A DNA stretch of 64,000 nucleotides from Rhodospirillales bacterium (GCA_016699855.1 CP064988.1:2632501-2696500), one strand, 5' to 3'; positions 18,312 to 27,846 are shown, counted from the stretch's first letter. The notes: generated from the sequence alone by a model not told the origin. Numbers and translations: made by a program.

Positions 18312-18764
18312 TCAGCCGCCGCGCTTGAGCTCTATGGTGCAGGGCCGCGTGGCGCCCTGCTGCGTGCCGCCGGTCGACCAGGTCTGCGTGCCGGCGAGCG
18401 TCACCGTGCCGCCGACGATGGCGCCGCTGTAGCTCATGACGCCGCGAGACGCCTGGCCGTCGGCGCGACCCGTCAGCGAGATGGCGCCAGCCGGCGTCAC
18501 GGTGCCGGAGCCGCGCTCCATCAGCCCGGTCGGCGCGTTGGTCTTCACGTCGAGGACCTCGCGCTCGTACGTCGCGATCCCGCCCGTCACGGTCATACGG
18601 AACGGTGTGCGCAGCTGGCGCGCGGTGACGCCGGGCATGGTGGCGCAGCCGATCGTGCCGGCGTAGACGCCGTCGAGGCCTTGGGCGGAGGCTTCACGCG
18701 GCGGCACGAACGACAGTCCGGCGGCCGAGAGGACGGCGATGCGGACGATCCCGGTAAGGTTCAT
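18312..18764 (-). CDS. Small secreted protein of unknown function
   Basis: This is a 150-residue product with a signal peptide ending near ASAQ (about residue 30), followed by a beta-rich domain (repeated G-T-V and T-V-T strands) with two cysteines. I do not recognise the family. The ATG overlaps the stop of the GNAT gene upstream (ATGA), so the two are translationally coupled. It is probably periplasmic. Confidence 0.7.
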   Translation of the reverse strand: MNLTGIVRIAVLSAAGLSFVPPREASAQGLDGVYAGTIGCATMPGVTARQLRTPFRMTVTGGIATYEREVLDVKTNAPTGLMERGSGTVTPAGAISLTGRADGQASRGVMSYSGAIVGGTVTLAGTQTWSTGGTQQGATRPCTIELKRGG

Positions 18765-19243
18765 GGCGGCCCTCCCACGTCGAACACATACAACGGCAGC
18801 TCGCGGCCGGGAATGGAGTCGGACGGCGCCATGCGCTGGAACCGCGCGCCCATGCGCTCGTAGAACGGCGCGGCGTTCGGGTCGGCGAGAACCGTCATGA
18901 CACGGCGTCCGCCGCGACCGGCCTCCGCGGCGACGAAGCGCAGCAACGCCGCGCCGACGCCGGCGCCCATCGCCCCGGGATCGACGAACAGCTTGTCGAG
19001 ATCGGCCGTCGCCGTGTCGACCACCGCCAGCTCGGCGACGCCCAGCGGCGCGTCGCCGCCATCGACGGCGACCCAGACCACGCCCGCCTCGATATCCGCC
19101 GCCGACACGGCGAGCGCACGCGCCGACATTTCCATGAAGGCGGCGTCGTAGCCCCAATGGCCCTTGGCGCGGACGCAGAGCGCGGTCAGCGCCGCCGCCT
19201 CGTCGGCGCGCGCCGGACGGATCGTGAAGGGCGTCCGCGCCAT
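18761..19243 (-). CDS. GNAT family N-acetyltransferase
   Basis: This is a 160-residue single-domain GNAT. The acetyl-CoA loop is recognisable as DPGAMGAGVGAALL (about residues 87-100), followed by the helix and NAAPFYERMGARF, the conserved C-terminal segment with the tyrosine acid. Substrate unknown. It starts a few bases from the end of the carboxymuconolactone-decarboxylase-like gene and is coupled to the small secreted protein. Confidence 0.85.
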   Translation of the reverse strand: MARTPFTIRPARADEAAALTALCVRAKGHWGYDAAFMEMSARALAVSAADIEAGVVWVAVDGGDAPLGVAELAVVDTATADLDKLFVDPGAMGAGVGAALLRFVAAEAGRGGRRVMTVLADPNAAPFYERMGARFQRMAPSDSIPGRELPLYVFDVGGPP

Positions 19244-19247
19244 GGCG

Positions 19248-19679
19248 TCAGACGCCGCGCTCCTTGAAGACCTCCTTCGCGGTCTTGAAGGCGTCGAGCG
19301 AGGCCGGGATGCCGCAATAGATCGCGACCTGGAGGAAGATCTCCTTCATCTCGTCCTTGGTGACGCCGTTGGTCAGCGCGCCGTTGATGTGCAGGCGCAG
19401 CTCGGGGCCGCGGTTCAGCGCCGCCAGCATCGCGAGGTTCAGCATCGAGCGCTGCTTCTTGCTGATGCCCGGCCGGCTCCACGCGTAGCCCCAGCAATAC
19501 TCCGTGGTGATCTCCTGGAACGCCATCATGAACTCGTCGGCGTTGGCCAGCGAGTTGTCGACGTAGGCCTTGCCCAGCACCTGGCGGCGGATCGCCAGCC
19601 CCTTGTTGAACATCCGCGGGTTGCTCGGATTCGGCTTCACTTTCTTCGCCGCCTTCGCCTTGGCCTTCGCGCGCGCCAT
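19248..19679 (-). CDS. Carboxymuconolactone decarboxylase family protein
   Basis: This 143-residue protein has a lysine-rich N-terminus and the all-helical CMD domain: EYCWGYAWSRPGISKKQRSM, then LRLHINGALTNGVTKDE and IYCGIPASLDAF. The layout is that of PcaC-like (4-carboxymuconolactone decarboxylase) proteins rather than AhpD, since no CXXC pair is present. No other protocatechuate genes are near, so the substrate is open. A GGGAGG ribosome site precedes the ATG. Confidence 0.82.
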   Translation of the reverse strand: MARAKAKAKAAKKVKPNPSNPRMFNKGLAIRRQVLGKAYVDNSLANADEFMMAFQEITTEYCWGYAWSRPGISKKQRSMLNLAMLAALNRGPELRLHINGALTNGVTKDEMKEIFLQVAIYCGIPASLDAFKTAKEVFKERGV

Positions 19680-19694
19680 CGCTTCCTCCCTCGA

Positions 19695-20885
19695 TCAATT
19701 TCCGTCGTCGCGGCCGCGCATGAGGCGACGGCCGACGAGCAGCAGCAGAATATCGTAGACCGCCTTCAATCCGCCGCCTACCACCGCGAACCAGCCGAAC
19801 GGCGACGCCGCCAACAGCCACCCCGCCACGATCGGCGCGCCGGCCGAGGCAAGCGCGCGCGGCACCGCGGTGACGCTGGTCGCCGCGGCGCGCTCCTCCG
19901 GCGGCACCAGCGACATGATCAACGCCGCGCGCGGCGCGACGTCCATCGACGACAGGCTGGCGCGCACGAACAGCAGCGCCAGCGCGATCCCGAGCGTCGG
20001 CGCGAACGGCGCCAGGGCGAGACAGAGATTGGCCGGCAGGTGCGTGAACACCATCGTGTTCACCAGCCCCAGCCGGCGCGCGACCCACGGCGCGGCGAGA
20101 TGCGACAAGCCGCCGAGCACGTTCATGGTGAACAACGCCTGCGTCGCGGCCTCGACCGACATGCCGAAGCGGTCGAACAGCCACAACGCCATCAGCGACT
20201 GGAGCACGAAGCCGCCGCCGAACGCGTCGACGCAGAACAGACCGGACAGGATCAGGATCGGCTTGCGCGTCGCCGGCGACAATCCACCGGACGGCGGCGC
20301 GGCGGTTTCCGGCGCGGCCGCCGGCAGCGGAAGGCGCGCGTAGATCGCCGCCAGAACAAGACCGACCACGACGTAGCCCATGAAGCCCCAGCGCGCGTCG
20401 ATGCCACGCATCGCCGGCCACCCGGCCGCCAGCGTGCCGAGCGCGCCGGCCATCGCCGCCACGAGGCTATAGCGGGCGTAGACCGAGGTCCGCTTGTCCG
20501 CCGGCACGAGATCTGCCAGCCGCGCCTGTTCCAGCGGCAGGAACAAGCTCACGTCGCCGGTCGACGGATTGAGCGTGCCGATCACGGCGATGACGAGCAT
20601 CGCCCACAGCGCGTCGATGGCGAAGAACGCCAATCCGGTCGCGACCATCAAGGCGCAGCCCGCCAGCAGCACGGCGCGCAGCGGGAGGCGCCGCGCCCAC
20701 AGCCCGACCGACAGGGTCACCGCCGCGGAACCCAGCAGGGTCGCCGTCGCGACGGCGCCGACCGCCACCGCGTCGTAGCCCAGCGCCAGCAGATGGATCG
20801 GCAGCAGCACGCTCACCAGTCCGTCCGCGAACGCGCGCAGCGCGCGGGCCGTGATGATCGCGGCGATCGAGGCGCGGGGCGACAT
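19695..20885 (-). CDS. MFS transporter
   Basis: This 396-residue protein has about twelve predicted membrane helices in two groups of six, with a central loop around residues 185-205 (PETAAPPSGGLSPATRK). The segment LWARRLPLRA after helix 2 corresponds to the MFS A-motif position. The substrate cannot be read. It is the first gene of the minus-strand run toward the CMD and GNAT genes. Confidence 0.85.
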   Translation of the reverse strand: MSPRASIAAIITARALRAFADGLVSVLLPIHLLALGYDAVAVGAVATATLLGSAAVTLSVGLWARRLPLRAVLLAGCALMVATGLAFFAIDALWAMLVIAVIGTLNPSTGDVSLFLPLEQARLADLVPADKRTSVYARYSLVAAMAGALGTLAAGWPAMRGIDARWGFMGYVVVGLVLAAIYARLPLPAAAPETAAPPSGGLSPATRKPILILSGLFCVDAFGGGFVLQSLMALWLFDRFGMSVEAATQALFTMNVLGGLSHLAAPWVARRLGLVNTMVFTHLPANLCLALAPFAPTLGIALALLFVRASLSSMDVAPRAALIMSLVPPEERAAATSVTAVPRALASAGAPIVAGWLLAASPFGWFAVVGGGLKAVYDILLLLVGRRLMRGRDDGN

Positions 20886-20916
20886 CCGCGATCCTGCGCG
20901 CCGCTCGCCGACGCCG

Positions 20917-21923
20917 TCAGCGCCGGCGCGTCAAACGCTGGACGACGTCGTCGAGCTGGTCGAAGTCACGGATGAACAGCGTCAGCGTCGTGGCCTCGCG
21001 CGGCCCGGTCTGCCGGATGTCGGCCTTGAGGCCGAGCGCCTCCTCCAAGGATTTCTCGAGAGCGCGCGTATCGGCGGATTTCTGGCCGGAGGGCACTTCG
21101 CCCGCGGCCGGCTTTGGCGTAACGCCGGACGGGCGGGCGCCCTCGCCCCAGGACGGCGGCATACCCCGGCCATCCCAGCCGGCTTTCCTGTCGGTCTTGG
21201 CGGCGGCCGCGAGCGCCTCGGCACGGCGCGCCGTCAGCTTCTTCGCGATCACGATTCCGGCGAGGAACGCCGGATCGGGCGTGCCGATCAGGGCGCGGGC
21301 GTGGCCCATCTCCAGATCGCCGCGCTCGATCTGCGTCTGCACGGGATCCGGCAGGTCGAGGAGCCGCAGCGTGTTGGCGACGTGGCTGCGGCTCTTGCCG
21401 ATGACCTCCGCCAGCTTCTCCTGCGTGTGGTGGAACTCGTCCATCAGGCGGCGGTAGGCGCGCGCCTCCTCGATCGGCGACAGATCGGCGCGCTGGAGGT
21501 TCTCGATCAGCGCGATCTCGAGCGTCTCGCGGTCGTCCAGCGCCCGGACGACCACCGGCACGTCGTGCAGCGGCGCCAGCTGCGCCGCCCGCCAGCGCCG
21601 TTCGCCGGCCACGATCTCGTACCGGTTCGGCGTGTCGGCGACCGGCCGGACGAGGATCGGCTGCACCAGCCCGTGGGCGCGGATGCTCTCGGCGAGCTGG
21701 CCGATGCGCTCGGAATCAAACGCCGTGCGGGGCTGGTATTTGCCCGGTCGCAGCCAGTCGATCGGCAATTGGGTCGGCCCCGATGGCGAGCCAGCGCTTT
21801 GGTCAGATAGACTCTCGACCTTTACGGGTATGACCTCGGGCGTGGGTGCCGCGACCGGATCATCGCCGAGCAACGCCGCGAGGCCGCGCCGAGACCGCGC
21901 GTCTTGTGCAGATCCTTGGTCAT
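20917..21923 (-). CDS. parB: Chromosome partitioning protein ParB (N-terminal frameshift at about 21886-21888)
   Basis: ParB binds the parS sites at 23553-23646 and works with ParA. The CTP-binding GERRWRA motif, the ENLQRADL box, the central helix-turn-helix (EVIGKSRSHVANTLRLL) and the C-terminal dimer domain are all present. The expected ATG at 21923 reads MTKDLHKTRGLG and then leaves frame; adding one base near 21887 gives RGLGRGLAALLGDD, the conserved ParA-contact box of ParB proteins. As written, the main frame is open to a GTG at 21951 and would give a different N-terminus (344 residues). The missing base is probably a sequence error. Confidence 0.9.
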
Positions 21924-21984
21924 CGCCGCCGCTCCATTCGGGTCCGGCCACACCGCTCCCGCGCGGGCCTCAATCGCACGGCGC

Positions 21985-22809
21985 TCACGCCGCCACCGGG
22001 CGCGGTGGCACGTTGTTACGCCGCCGCAGCAACATTTCGCTCGCCAGCATGATGTAGGCCTGCGAGCCGGCGCAGGCGTGGTCGTAGAGCAGAACCGGCA
22101 GCCCGTGCGACGGCGCCTCCGACACGCGGACGTTGCGCGGGATCGTGGTGCCGAAGACGACGTCGCCGAAATGCCCGCGCACGTCTCGGTCGACCTGCTG
22201 CGCCAGCGTGTTGCGCCGATCCATCATCGTCAGAATGATACCAGCGTTATACAAGCGTGGGTTGAGCGACTTGCGGACCCGCTCGATTGTGCGCGTCAGA
22301 TGCCCCAGACCTTCGAGAGCGAAAAACTCGCATTGCAGCGGGACCAGTATCGCGTCGGCCGCCGCCAATGCGTTGACCGTGAGCAGCCCCAGCGACGGCG
22401 GGCAGTCGATCAGGATGACGTCCCAGCGCGCCTCCTGCCCCGCCAGGGCATCGCGCAGGCGGAACTCGCGGCGCTCCAGATCGATCAGCTCCAGCTCGGC
22501 GCCGGCCAGGTTCACGTTCGCCGGCAGCACGTCGAGGTTGGGGATCGGCGAGGTCGCGACGCAGCGGTCGAGCGGCGCGAGGCCGCACAACAGCTCGTAG
22601 CTTCCCGTGCCGCGATCGGCGCCGGCCACACCGACGCCGGTCGATGCGTTGCCCTGGGGATCGAGATCGACCAGCAGAACCCTCTGGCCGACCGCCGCCA
22701 GCGCCGTGGCGAGGTTGATCGCGGTCGTGGTCTTGCCCACCCCGCCCTTCTGGTTGGCGATCGCGTAGATGCGCGGGGGCGCCACGACGGAGACGGGGGC
22801 GTCGGACAT
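21985..22809 (-). CDS. parA: Chromosome partitioning ATPase ParA
   Basis: This 274-residue ATPase has the deviant Walker A KGGVGKTT (residues 21-28), the LLVDLDPQGNAS switch and VILIDCPPSLGLLT. It binds DNA non-specifically when ATP-bound and pulls ParB-parS complexes apart. Its stop is 62 bases upstream of the parB ATG and it follows rsmG in the same direction, the usual rsmG-parA-parB layout. Confidence 0.97.
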   Translation of the reverse strand: MSDAPVSVVAPPRIYAIANQKGGVGKTTTAINLATALAAVGQRVLLVDLDPQGNASTGVGVAGADRGTGSYELLCGLAPLDRCVATSPIPNLDVLPANVNLAGAELELIDLERREFRLRDALAGQEARWDVILIDCPPSLGLLTVNALAAADAILVPLQCEFFALEGLGHLTRTIERVRKSLNPRLYNAGIILTMMDRRNTLAQQVDRDVRGHFGDVVFGTTIPRNVRVSEAPSHGLPVLLYDHACAGSQAYIMLASEMLLRRRNNVPPRPVAA

Positions 22810-22863
22810 GGCGACGGCGGGCTTTCACTGTTGCCGGCGCCTTCGCGGCGCCGTGTCGAGCGC

Positions 22864-23529
22864 CTAGGCGCGACGTTGCAGATGTCGAATTCTGAGGATG
22901 GCGGCGGCGGGCTCCGTCACGCTGCCCACCCGGTCGACGTCCATCATCCAGTTCCCCGCCACGGCGGTCAATTCTTCGTCCAGACGGGCGCCCTTGTGGA
23001 AAAGGCAAATCGTGTGGAGATCCGTCGCGGGGAACGCCCATTCGAGAAGTTTAGGGAGCGGCGCCAGCGCACGCGCTGTGACAAGGTCGACGGTCCCGGG
23101 CCTGATCGCCTCGATCCGCTCCGACCGGACGATGATGCCGGGCGCCGCGACGCGCGCGACTTCGGCGAGGAACGTCGCTTTGCGGGTATCGGATTCCACC
23201 AAGGTCGTCCGGATGTCTGGACGGGCGATCGACACCGGCACGCCGGGGAACCCGGCGCCGGAGCCGAGGTCCAGAGACGTGCTCACGTTGGCGGGGATCA
23301 AAGGCACGATTTGGAGACTATCGAGCACGTGCCGCGTCCAGAGCGTCGACAGGGTACTTGGCGCGACGAGATTGATCGCCCGCTGCCATTTGATGAGGAG
23401 CGCTACGTAGCGCTCAAGGGCGGACCACTGATCCGCGCTCAGCTGTACGCCAAGGCGTTCGAGCCGGGCCGCGCATTCCCTCCGATCCTCGGCCGCCCCA
23501 GCGGTAAGTTTGATCTCGGGCGGCACCAT
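22864..23529 (-). CDS. rsmG: 16S rRNA (guanine-N7) methyltransferase RsmG
   Basis: This 221-residue methyltransferase has the SAM-binding LDLGSGAGFPGVP motif and the conserved WQRAINLVAPST segment ahead of it. It methylates G527 of 16S rRNA (E. coli numbering). The ATG at 23529 is chosen because the open frame upstream (to 23631) passes through two parS palindromes and shows no family likeness. It lies between mnmG and parA as in most Proteobacteria. Confidence 0.95.
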   Translation of the reverse strand: MVPPEIKLTAGAAEDRRECAARLERLGVQLSADQWSALERYVALLIKWQRAINLVAPSTLSTLWTRHVLDSLQIVPLIPANVSTSLDLGSGAGFPGVPVSIARPDIRTTLVESDTRKATFLAEVARVAAPGIIVRSERIEAIRPGTVDLVTARALAPLPKLLEWAFPATDLHTICLFHKGARLDEELTAVAGNWMMDVDRVGSVTEPAAAILRIRHLQRRA

Positions 23530-23552
23530 GACTCCAGCCGGTTCTGTCGTGG

Positions 23553-23568
23553 TGTTCCACGTGGAACA
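23553..23568. promoter_or_regulatory. parS: parS site 1
   Basis: The perfect 16-bp palindrome TGTTCCACGTGGAACA, the alphaproteobacterial ParB-binding sequence, lies 24 bases upstream of the rsmG ATG. Confidence 0.96.
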
Positions 23569-23595
23569 ACGTCTTGGCGCGATCCCTAGCGGAAT

Positions 23596-23611
23596 TGTTC
23601 CACGTGGAACA
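23596..23611. promoter_or_regulatory. parS: parS site 2
   Basis: A second perfect TGTTCCACGTGGAACA palindrome, 43 bases from site 1 start to start. Confidence 0.96.
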
Positions 23612-23630
23612 GTGACGATCACATCTCCCA

Positions 23631-23646
23631 TGTTCCACGTGGAACA
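23631..23646. promoter_or_regulatory. parS: parS site 3
   Basis: A third perfect TGTTCCACGTGGAACA palindrome, 35 bases from site 2 and 23 bases from the mnmG stop. All three lie in the 140-base gap between mnmG and rsmG. Confidence 0.96.
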
Positions 23647-23669
23647 CCACGGCCGAAGGGCGTGCGCGC

Positions 23670-25646
23670 CTAGGCGGCCCGCCGACGCCGTACAAACTTC
23701 AGCAACGCGACCAGCGCCGCCGGCGTGACGCCGGCGATCCGGGCCGCTTGGCCGAGTGTGGCCGGCTTCTGAGCATCGAGCTTCTGGCGGATCTCGGAGG
23801 AAAGCGATCCGATGGCGCCATAGTCGAGATCGGCCGGAAGCGTCAGCGCCTCGTCTCGACGATAGGCGTCGACGTCGATCTGCTGGCGCTCGAGATATCC
23901 CGCGTACTTGGCGTCGATTTCCAACTGCTCGGCGATCTTCGGCGCGACACCGCCGAGTTCCGGCCAGATCGCCGCCAACGAGGCGAAGGTCTGGCCCGGA
24001 TAGGCGAGCACATCGAGCGCCGAACGAATCACGCCGTCTTGGTTGATGCTGATGCCGCGCTTCGCCAGCGCCGACGGGCTGAGAGAGAGCGAGCCCGCGA
24101 GGTCACGCGCCGCCGCAAGCGCAACAGACTTGGCCGTGAAGGCGGCCTCCCGGCGTGACGCGACGCACCCCACGTCGATCCCCCGGGCGGTCAGCCGTTG
24201 ATCCGCGTTGTCCGCCCGCAGCCGCAAGCGATACTCCGCCCGGGACGTGAACATCCGATAGGGCTCCGGCGCGCCCTGGGTCACGAGATCGTCGATCATC
24301 ACACCGATATAGGCGTCCGCCCGATCAAGGATGAAACCGTCCGCCGGCCCCTCGTCGCGAACTCGCACGGACGCGCCGCCCGCCAACCGCGCCGCGTTCA
24401 CGCCGGCCATCAACCCTTGGGCGGCCGCCTCCTCGTAACCGGTCGTCCCGTTGATCTGGCCGGCCAGGAACAGCCCACCGATCCGGCGCGTCTCCAAGGT
24501 CGGCCACAACTCGCGCGGGTCGACATAGTCGTACTCGATCGCGTAGCCCGGCCGTAGGATGACGGCCCGCTCAAGGCCGGGGATCGTCCGCAGCAGCGCA
24601 GCCTGGACCTCGCGCGGCAGCGACGTCGAAATCCCGTTCGGATAGACCGTGATGTCGTCGAGGCCCTCCGGCTCGAGAAAGATCTGGTGCCGCTCACGCT
24701 GGCCAAACCGGACGACCTTGTCCTCGATCGACGGGCAGTACCGTGGGCCGGTCGATTCGATCTGGCCGGAGTACATCGGCGCACGGTGCAGATTCGCGCG
24801 GATGATCTCATGGGTAGCGACTGTCGTTTCGGTAAGGAAACAAGAAATCTGCGGAACCGTGACTTCGCGGGTCAGGTAGGAGAACGGTTCTGGCGGCGTG
24901 TCGCCCTTCTGCTCCACAAGCGCGGACCAGTCGATGGTGCGTCCGTCGAGCCGAGGCGGCGTACCGGTCTTCAGCCGCCCGAGCCGGAACCCGAATCGCG
25001 CCAGCGTCGCGGCCAGGCCGTGCGCCGCGGGCTCGATGGCATTTTCGTCACCACCCGCCGCGGCCGAGGTCGGCAGATCCGCCGGCCCGCCGGCGTCGCG
25101 CTGGCCGCGCGCCCGGCCTGCCGGAATCTTCACCTCGCCGATATGGATCAGGCCGCGCAGGAAGGTTCCCGTCGTCACGACCACGGCCGCCGCCGCGATG
25201 CGCGCGCCGGCGGCGGTGACCACGGCCGTCACCCTACCGGTTGCATCAACGACTATATCCTCTACCGATGCGGCGTGGATATCGAGCCCAGGCTGCTCCG
25301 TCAGGATCGCTTGGACGGCGCGCCGATACAGCGCCCGGTCGGCTTGGGCGCGCGGCCCGCGCACCGCCGGACCCCGGCTCGCGTTCAAGGTCCGGAACTG
25401 GATGCCGGCGCGATCGATCGCGCGCGCCATGACGCCGTCCAGCGCGTCGATCTCGCGCACGAGATGGCCCTTGCCCAGCCCCCCGATCGCGGGATTGCAG
25501 GACATCTCGCCGATCGTCGCCACGTCGTTGGTCAACAACGCCACCCGCGCGCCCATGCGCGCGGCGGCGGCGGCGGCCTCGGTGCCCGCGTGCCCGCCGC
25601 CGATCACGATCACGTCGTATCGAGGCAGAAGATCAGGCGTCGTCAT
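23670..25646 (-). CDS. mnmG: tRNA uridine-5-carboxymethylaminomethyl modification enzyme MnmG (GidA)
   Basis: This 658-residue FAD protein opens with the GGGHAGTEAA dinucleotide motif and contains the MSCNPAIGGLGKGHLVREIDALDG family signature in the N-terminal half and the helical C-terminal domain that contacts MnmE. With MnmE it modifies the wobble uridine of several tRNAs. The ATG at 25646 is preferred over an in-frame GTG three codons upstream. It follows mnmE by 54 bases. Confidence 0.97.
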   Translation of the reverse strand: MTTPDLLPRYDVIVIGGGHAGTEAAAAAARMGARVALLTNDVATIGEMSCNPAIGGLGKGHLVREIDALDGVMARAIDRAGIQFRTLNASRGPAVRGPRAQADRALYRRAVQAILTEQPGLDIHAASVEDIVVDATGRVTAVVTAAGARIAAAAVVVTTGTFLRGLIHIGEVKIPAGRARGQRDAGGPADLPTSAAAGGDENAIEPAAHGLAATLARFGFRLGRLKTGTPPRLDGRTIDWSALVEQKGDTPPEPFSYLTREVTVPQISCFLTETTVATHEIIRANLHRAPMYSGQIESTGPRYCPSIEDKVVRFGQRERHQIFLEPEGLDDITVYPNGISTSLPREVQAALLRTIPGLERAVILRPGYAIEYDYVDPRELWPTLETRRIGGLFLAGQINGTTGYEEAAAQGLMAGVNAARLAGGASVRVRDEGPADGFILDRADAYIGVMIDDLVTQGAPEPYRMFTSRAEYRLRLRADNADQRLTARGIDVGCVASRREAAFTAKSVALAAARDLAGSLSLSPSALAKRGISINQDGVIRSALDVLAYPGQTFASLAAIWPELGGVAPKIAEQLEIDAKYAGYLERQQIDVDAYRRDEALTLPADLDYGAIGSLSSEIRQKLDAQKPATLGQAARIAGVTPAALVALLKFVRRRRAA

Positions 25647-25700
25647 GCCGCGCACATGCGCGACACATGGACTGGAGTCAAGCAGCCAGCGCCGGAGCGG

Positions 25701-27179
25701 CTACTTGCCGATGCAGAAGTCCCGGAAGATCACGTCGAGCAAATCCTCAACGCCGACGCGGCCAGTGATACGGCCGATCTCGCGCGCCGCGAGCCGTACA
25801 TCCTCGGCGACCAATTCCCCTTCGTCACGGGCGCCGGCCGCGGCGCGCACAAGGGCGCGGTCCAGCGCCGCGACGCAGCGGGTCAACGCCTCGCGATGGC
25901 GGGCGCGGGTCAATGGCGGCGCCTCGGCGATGTCGCCAGCCGGCGCGCCGACATCGCCCATCAGCTGGCCAACGGATTCGCCGAGGCGGTCCAGCAGCGC
26001 CGCCATCCCCTCGCCGGTGAGCGCCGACACGCCGACCCATCCCGGCCGGCCGCCGTCGCGCGGTCCGATCAATGTCGCCCCGTCCGAAAGCAGGTCGATC
26101 TTGTTGACGACGACGAGATCGACGCCCGGCGTCCATCCGCCAGCAGCGTCGCGCAGATCGTCGGCGACCTGGCGCCAGCCCGCACCAGGGCCGGCGGAAT
26201 CCGTGGCCTCCACGACCAGCAACCGAATATCCGCCTCGCCGGCGCGGGCGCGGGCGCGACGCACGCCCTCGAGCTCGACGGGATCGGCGGAGTCACGCAG
26301 GCCGGCGGTGTCGGCGAGGATGACGGGGTAGCCGTCGAGATCGAGATGCGTTTCGACCACGTCGCGCGTCGTGCCGGCGACCGCCGACACGATCGCCGCG
26401 TCGCGCCGCGCGATCGCGTTCAACAACGACGATTTGCCGGCGTTGGGCGGGCCGATGATCGCGATCGACACGCCGTCCCGCAGCCGCTCGCCGCGCCGGT
26501 CGCCGAGATGCGCGGCGATCGCCGCGCGCACGCGCCCGAGCTCCGGCCGCACGGCCGCCGCCACACCGGCCGGCAGATCCTCGTCGGGGAAATCGATATC
26601 GGCCTCGAGATGCGCCAGCGCCCGCAGCAGATGCGTGCGCCAGCCCTCGTAGAGCTCCCCCAGCGCGCCCTCGACCTGTCGCAGCGCAAGCCGCCGCTGC
26701 GCGGCCGTGTCCGCCGCCACGAGATCGGCGACGCCCTCCGCCGATGTCAGGTCGAGCTTGCCGCGCTCGAAGGCGCGGCGCGTGAACTCGCCCGGTTCGG
26801 CGAGCCGGCAGAACGGCAGCGCGGCGATGGCGTCGAGCACGCCGGCGATCGTCGCGCGGCCACCATGGATGTGGAACTCGACGACGTCCTCGCCGGTGTA
26901 CGACCTGGGCGCGGCGAACCACACCGCCAGCCCGTGGTCGACCACCTCGCCGGTCGCGGGATCGTAGAACGACCGGCGGACCGGCAGCCGCGGTTGGGGG
27001 ATCGACGGATCGCGCACGGAATGGCCGCGCGCCCAGGCGCCGCGTTCCGTCAGGAACACGAACGCGTCGGTCGCGCGCGGCCCGGAGACGCGGATCACGG
27101 CGATCCCGGCGCCGGCGCGCCGCGTCGGCGCCGCCGAAGCCAGCGCGTAGATCGTCTCGATGCGGCCGCCGTCGTCCAT
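25701..27179 (-). CDS. mnmE: tRNA modification GTPase MnmE (TrmE)
   Basis: This 492-residue protein has the N-terminal tetrahydrofolate-binding domain, a central helical domain, an inserted G domain (P-loop GPPNAGKSS at 243-251, DTAGLRD switch, NKID base motif) and the C-terminal FCIGK with the catalytic cysteine. All diagnostic parts are present. It is the first gene of the mnmE-mnmG-rsmG-parA-parB series. Confidence 0.97.
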   Translation of the reverse strand: MDDGGRIETIYALASAAPTRRAGAGIAVIRVSGPRATDAFVFLTERGAWARGHSVRDPSIPQPRLPVRRSFYDPATGEVVDHGLAVWFAAPRSYTGEDVVEFHIHGGRATIAGVLDAIAALPFCRLAEPGEFTRRAFERGKLDLTSAEGVADLVAADTAAQRRLALRQVEGALGELYEGWRTHLLRALAHLEADIDFPDEDLPAGVAAAVRPELGRVRAAIAAHLGDRRGERLRDGVSIAIIGPPNAGKSSLLNAIARRDAAIVSAVAGTTRDVVETHLDLDGYPVILADTAGLRDSADPVELEGVRRARARAGEADIRLLVVEATDSAGPGAGWRQVADDLRDAAGGWTPGVDLVVVNKIDLLSDGATLIGPRDGGRPGWVGVSALTGEGMAALLDRLGESVGQLMGDVGAPAGDIAEAPPLTRARHREALTRCVAALDRALVRAAAGARDEGELVAEDVRLAAREIGRITGRVGVEDLLDVIFRDFCIGK

Positions 27180-27232
27180 GCGGCGGCGACCTTACGCGAG
27201 GCCGCGGCCGGACGCACGCGTGCCGGAACGCA

Positions 27233-27261
27233 AAGGGCCGGGGAACAAGTCCCCGGCCCTT
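27233..27261 (-). terminator. Strong hairpin after the helix-hairpin-helix gene
   Basis: A perfect 12-bp stem (27233-27244 / 27250-27261) with a 5-base loop lies between the stop of the upstream minus-strand gene and mnmE. The T run on the minus strand is only TTT, so it may be a weak terminator or an mRNA stabiliser. Confidence 0.5.
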
Positions 27262-27316
27262 CCGTCGCGAGGTGCGCGCCGGCGCTACGTCCCGGCGCGT
27301 CCGCGGTCGTCGATGG

Positions 27317-27733
27317 TCACTTCTTCGCGGGAGCGCCAGCCGGCGTGGCGGGCGCCGCGGCCGGCGTCGCCGGCTTCGCCGCGACCTGGCGGGCGATGAT
27401 CTTGTCCTTGATCTTCTCGTACACCGCCTCGGGGATGATCTTGCGGTCGGCGAGCTCGTTCTTCGCCTTGTACGGACGGCCCTTGATGATGGCGTCGCTG
27501 CGGGCGTCCGCGATGCCCTCCAACGTCATCAGCTGCTCCTTGGTCGCCGTGTTGATGTCCATCAATTCGGCGGCCGGCTTGGCCTCGGCGCCGGGCTTCG
27601 CGGCCGGCGCGGGCGCCGCGGCGGGCGGCTTGGCGGCGGGCGCCGGCTGCGTCGACTGCGCGAAGGCGAACGACGGCAGGGCGGAGAGCGCGCCGATCAC
27701 GGCGGCGGCGATCAGACGCGAACGCATGGTCAT
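27317..27733 (-). CDS. Secreted ComEA-like helix-hairpin-helix protein (1)
   Basis: This 138-residue protein has a signal peptide ending at AFAQ (about residue 25), an Ala/Pro/Lys-rich linker, and a helix-hairpin-helix domain (DINTATKEQLMTLEGI ... SDAIIKGRPYKAKNEL) of the ComEA type. Such domains bind DNA without sequence preference; ComEA is the periplasmic DNA receptor in competence, but many bacteria have ComEA-like proteins with no known role. A paralogue lies immediately upstream. No pilus or comEC genes are in the window. Confidence 0.8.
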   Translation of the reverse strand: MTMRSRLIAAAVIGALSALPSFAFAQSTQPAPAAKPPAAAPAPAAKPGAEAKPAAELMDINTATKEQLMTLEGIADARSDAIIKGRPYKAKNELADRKIIPEAVYEKIKDKIIARQVAAKPATPAAAPATPAGAPAKK

Positions 27734-27846
27734 TTCGAAGTCTCCCTAAAGACATGCCCCTCTTGGAGGCGGGCGGACTCAACGACTCAACTGCGGCGGC
27801 GACATGACCACCCCGTGTCGACGCCGCGATGTTACGCGCCGTCGGC

